A stretch of DNA of 49,945 nucleotides, from assembly GCF_005063415.1 (NCBI RefSeq), contig NZ_SUEG01000017.1:1-49945 (forward strand). Reading direction: 5' to 3'. Made by a program: the position numbers and the translations under genes. This stretch comes from Mesorhizobium sp. (GTDB lineage: Bacteria > Pseudomonadota > Alphaproteobacteria > Rhizobiales > Rhizobiaceae). The notes under the pieces are model-generated. The model made no database searches. It saw only the letters and a list, made by a program, of their open reading frames with translations, and was not told the DNA's origin. Shown here piece by piece: positions 48,589 through 49,945 of this stretch. Each line of letters opens with the position of its first letter. The first letter of the stretch is position 1.

Positions 48589-49698
48589 ATGGTCAGGGTA
48601 GGTCTTATCGGCACGGGCTTCATGGGCAAGTGCCACGCCATTGCCTGGAACGCGGTCGGCACCGTCTTTCCCGATGTCGACAAGCCAAGGCTGGTCCATC
48701 TGGGCGAGGTCAACGAGGACCTTGCCAAACGCCGCGCCAGCGAATTCGGCTTCGCCAAGGCATCCGGCGACTGGCGTGCCGTCGTCGACGACCCGGATGT
48801 CGATGTCATCTCGCTGACCACGCCGAACCAGTTCCACCCGGAAATGGCCATCGCCATCCTCGAGGCCGGCAAGCATCTGTGGTGTGAAAAACCGATGGCG
48901 CCAAGTTTTGCGGAGGCGCAAGCAATGGCTGCGGCGGCCCAAAAGTTCGGCAAGGTGGCCGCGCTTGGCTATAACTATATTCAGAACCCTGCGATCCGCC
49001 ATATCGGCGCGCTGCTCGACGAGAAGATCATCGGCGAGGTCAACCATCTGCGTATCGAGATGGACGAGGACTTCATGGCCGATCCGGAGGCGCTGTTCTT
49101 CTGGAAGCACGAGGCGGCGTCCGGTTACGGCGCGCTCGACGATTTCGCCGTGCATCCGCTGTCGCTCATTGCCGTACTGTTCGGCCGTGTCGCCCGAGTC
49201 ATGTGCGACATGGCCAGACCCTACGCCGACCGCCGCGTCGCCTCGGGCGGGCGCCGCGCGGTCGAGACCTATGACATCGCCAGCATCCTGATGCATCTCG
49301 AAAACGGCATCGCCGGCACCTTGCTGGTCAACCGCTCGGCCTGGGGCCGCAAAGGCCGGATCGCCATCCAGATTTTTGGTTCGAAGGGCTCGATCCTGTA
49401 CGACCAGGAGCGGATGAACGAGTTCCAACTCTATCTGACAGCCGACCGGCCGACCGAGCAAGGCTATCGCACCATCCTGGTGGCGCCGCACCATAAGCCT
49501 TATGACGCCTTCCTGCCGGCGCCCGGCCACGGCCTCGGCTTCAACGACCTCAAGATCATCGAATGCCGGGAACTTTTGACGCGGCTTGCCGGCAAGCCGG
49601 CGCGGATCATCGATTTCGACGAAGGCCTGGAGATCGAGCGCACGGTGCACGCGATGGCGCGCTCGTTCGCGGAACAGCGCTGGATGGAGGTTAGGTAG
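48589..49698 (+). CDS. Gfo/Idh/MocA-family oxidoreductase (IolY-like)
   Basis: 369-aa NAD(P)-dependent dehydrogenase. The N-terminal Rossmann domain (GLIGTGFMG, about 5-13) carries the E-K-P-M motif (about 102-105), and the C-terminal alpha/beta domain has D-D-F-A-V-H-P for the catalytic region. It probably oxidises inositol-like polyols; S. meliloti has an equivalent (iolY1) beside iolR, as I recall. ATG 48589 has AGGGAGG upstream. It is divergent from the RpiR gene, suggesting shared control. Confidence 0.88.
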   Translation: MVRVGLIGTGFMGKCHAIAWNAVGTVFPDVDKPRLVHLGEVNEDLAKRRASEFGFAKASGDWRAVVDDPDVDVISLTTPNQFHPEMAIAILEAGKHLWCEKPMAPSFAEAQAMAAAAQKFGKVAALGYNYIQNPAIRHIGALLDEKIIGEVNHLRIEMDEDFMADPEALFFWKHEAASGYGALDDFAVHPLSLIAVLFGRVARVMCDMARPYADRRVASGGRRAVETYDIASILMHLENGIAGTLLVNRSAWGRKGRIAIQIFGSKGSILYDQERMNEFQLYLTADRPTEQGYRTILVAPHHKPYDAFLPAPGHGLGFNDLKIIECRELLTRLAGKPARIIDFDEGLEIERTVHAMARSFAEQRWMEVR

Positions 49699-49717
49699 TA
49701 AGCCCGCGCTGGTCTTC

Positions 49718-49902
49718 CCTTCTCCCCTTGTGGGAGAAGGTGGCCGAGCGAAGCTCGGTCGGATGAGGGTGTTGGACGGATCGCTACAGCGAAGAAATAA
49801 GCGCTTAAAATCCCTCAATATTTTTACGCCGAGTTTCTTCCAGCACCCCTCATCCGGCTCGGCGCTGCGCGCCGATCCTCCTTCTCCCACAAGGGGAGAA
49901 GG
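49718..49902. repeat. composite inverted repeat of two rhizobial palindromic units
   Basis: Two roughly 60-bp units lie in opposite orientation at 49718-49775 and 49840-49902. Each carries the 23-bp hairpin built on CTTCTCCC and GGGAGAAG and continues to CGGATGAGGG; about 64 AT-richer bases separate them. The whole could fold into one large stem. This resembles the mosaic palindromes frequent between rhizobial genes. It lies downstream of the IolY-like gene and may terminate transcription. Confidence 0.75.
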
Positions 49903-49910
49903 AGAAGTGC

Positions 49911-49945
49911 TCAGGCGGCTCCAGGACGGTCGGCGATCATGGCGC
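49911..49945 (-). CDS. possible 3' end of a gene entering from outside the window
   Basis: On the minus strand a frame open to the window edge ends ...M-I-A-D-R-P-G-A-A then TGA at 49913-49911, next to the composite repeat. The composition looks like coding sequence, but only about 11 codons are visible and it cannot be identified. Confidence 0.35.
   Translation of the reverse strand, partial: AMIADRPGAA

Noticed and set aside
1..49945. CRISPR array, prophage, toxin-antitoxin or restriction system
   Set aside because: No regularly spaced repeats and no characteristic proteins of these systems were found in either strand.

Overview
The window is chromosomal DNA of an alphaproteobacterium of the Hyphomicrobiales (Rhizobiales), most likely Mesorhizobium or a close relative. 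This is inferred from the GC-rich coding sequence, the rpmH-rnpA-yidC-engB and argB/dapD/dapE housekeeping genes, the iolY/iolR/iolCDEB inositol cluster known from Sinorhizobium, a phn (C-P lyase) side cluster, an EcfG-type promoter, and dispersed palindromes of a kind common in rhizobial intergenic DNA. No phage, IS element, CRISPR array or plasmid gene was seen.

Layout. 1-9.9 kb: lysine/peptidoglycan genes (dapE, dapD) with small membrane proteins, a panE-like gene broken by one in-frame TGA, two diguanylate cyclases, a LOG-family protein, a HAD pyrimidine nucleotidase, and phhA divergent from an Lrp/AsnC regulator. 10-14.1 kb: a cobalamin-binding radical SAM protein of unknown substrate, argB and an amidase. 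14.3-16.9 kb: an ECF sigma factor, its membrane anti-sigma factor, a secreted fasciclin protein and a Tat-exported MsrB, probably one envelope-stress unit. 17-20.8 kb: an EmrAB efflux pump divergent from a TetR regulator, with two near-identical operators between them. 20.8-26.4 kb: engB, a Vat/CatB-like acetyltransferase, yidC, rnpA, rpmH with a strong promoter, then an orphan histidine kinase. 26.6-27.7 kb: tRNA-Arg(ACG), a small cysteine-pair periplasmic protein and an ABM-domain protein. 27.7-34.1 kb: an FMN-dependent 2-hydroxyacid dehydrogenase and a LacI regulator, divergent from a three-gene sugar ABC importer. 34.2-37.5 kb: a DUF2231 membrane protein behind an EcfG-type promoter, then phnN, phnM and a DUF1045 phosphonate gene. 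37.6-49.7 kb: the inositol cluster.

The inositol genes work together. The ring ketone made from inositol is dehydrated by IolE, hydrolysed by IolD, isomerised by IolB, and phosphorylated and cleaved by the IolC fusion protein. The RpiR-type regulator probably represses iolC through GGAA-N6-TTCC sites visible upstream of it. As I recall the S. meliloti order (iolY1-iolR-iolC-iolD-iolE-iolB), regulator and iolC are adjacent there. Here they are about 4 kb apart, separated by an SDR, an AraC regulator and a class III cyclase/TPR gene. The cyclase gene sits between two 31-bp inverted repeats that each overlap a neighbour's stop codon.

The most unusual points are this split with its repeat-bounded cyclase cassette, the single TGA in panE, the acetyltransferase wedged between yidC and engB, and the stand-alone cobalamin radical SAM gene. 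None is proven to be a new system; each has a stated test.
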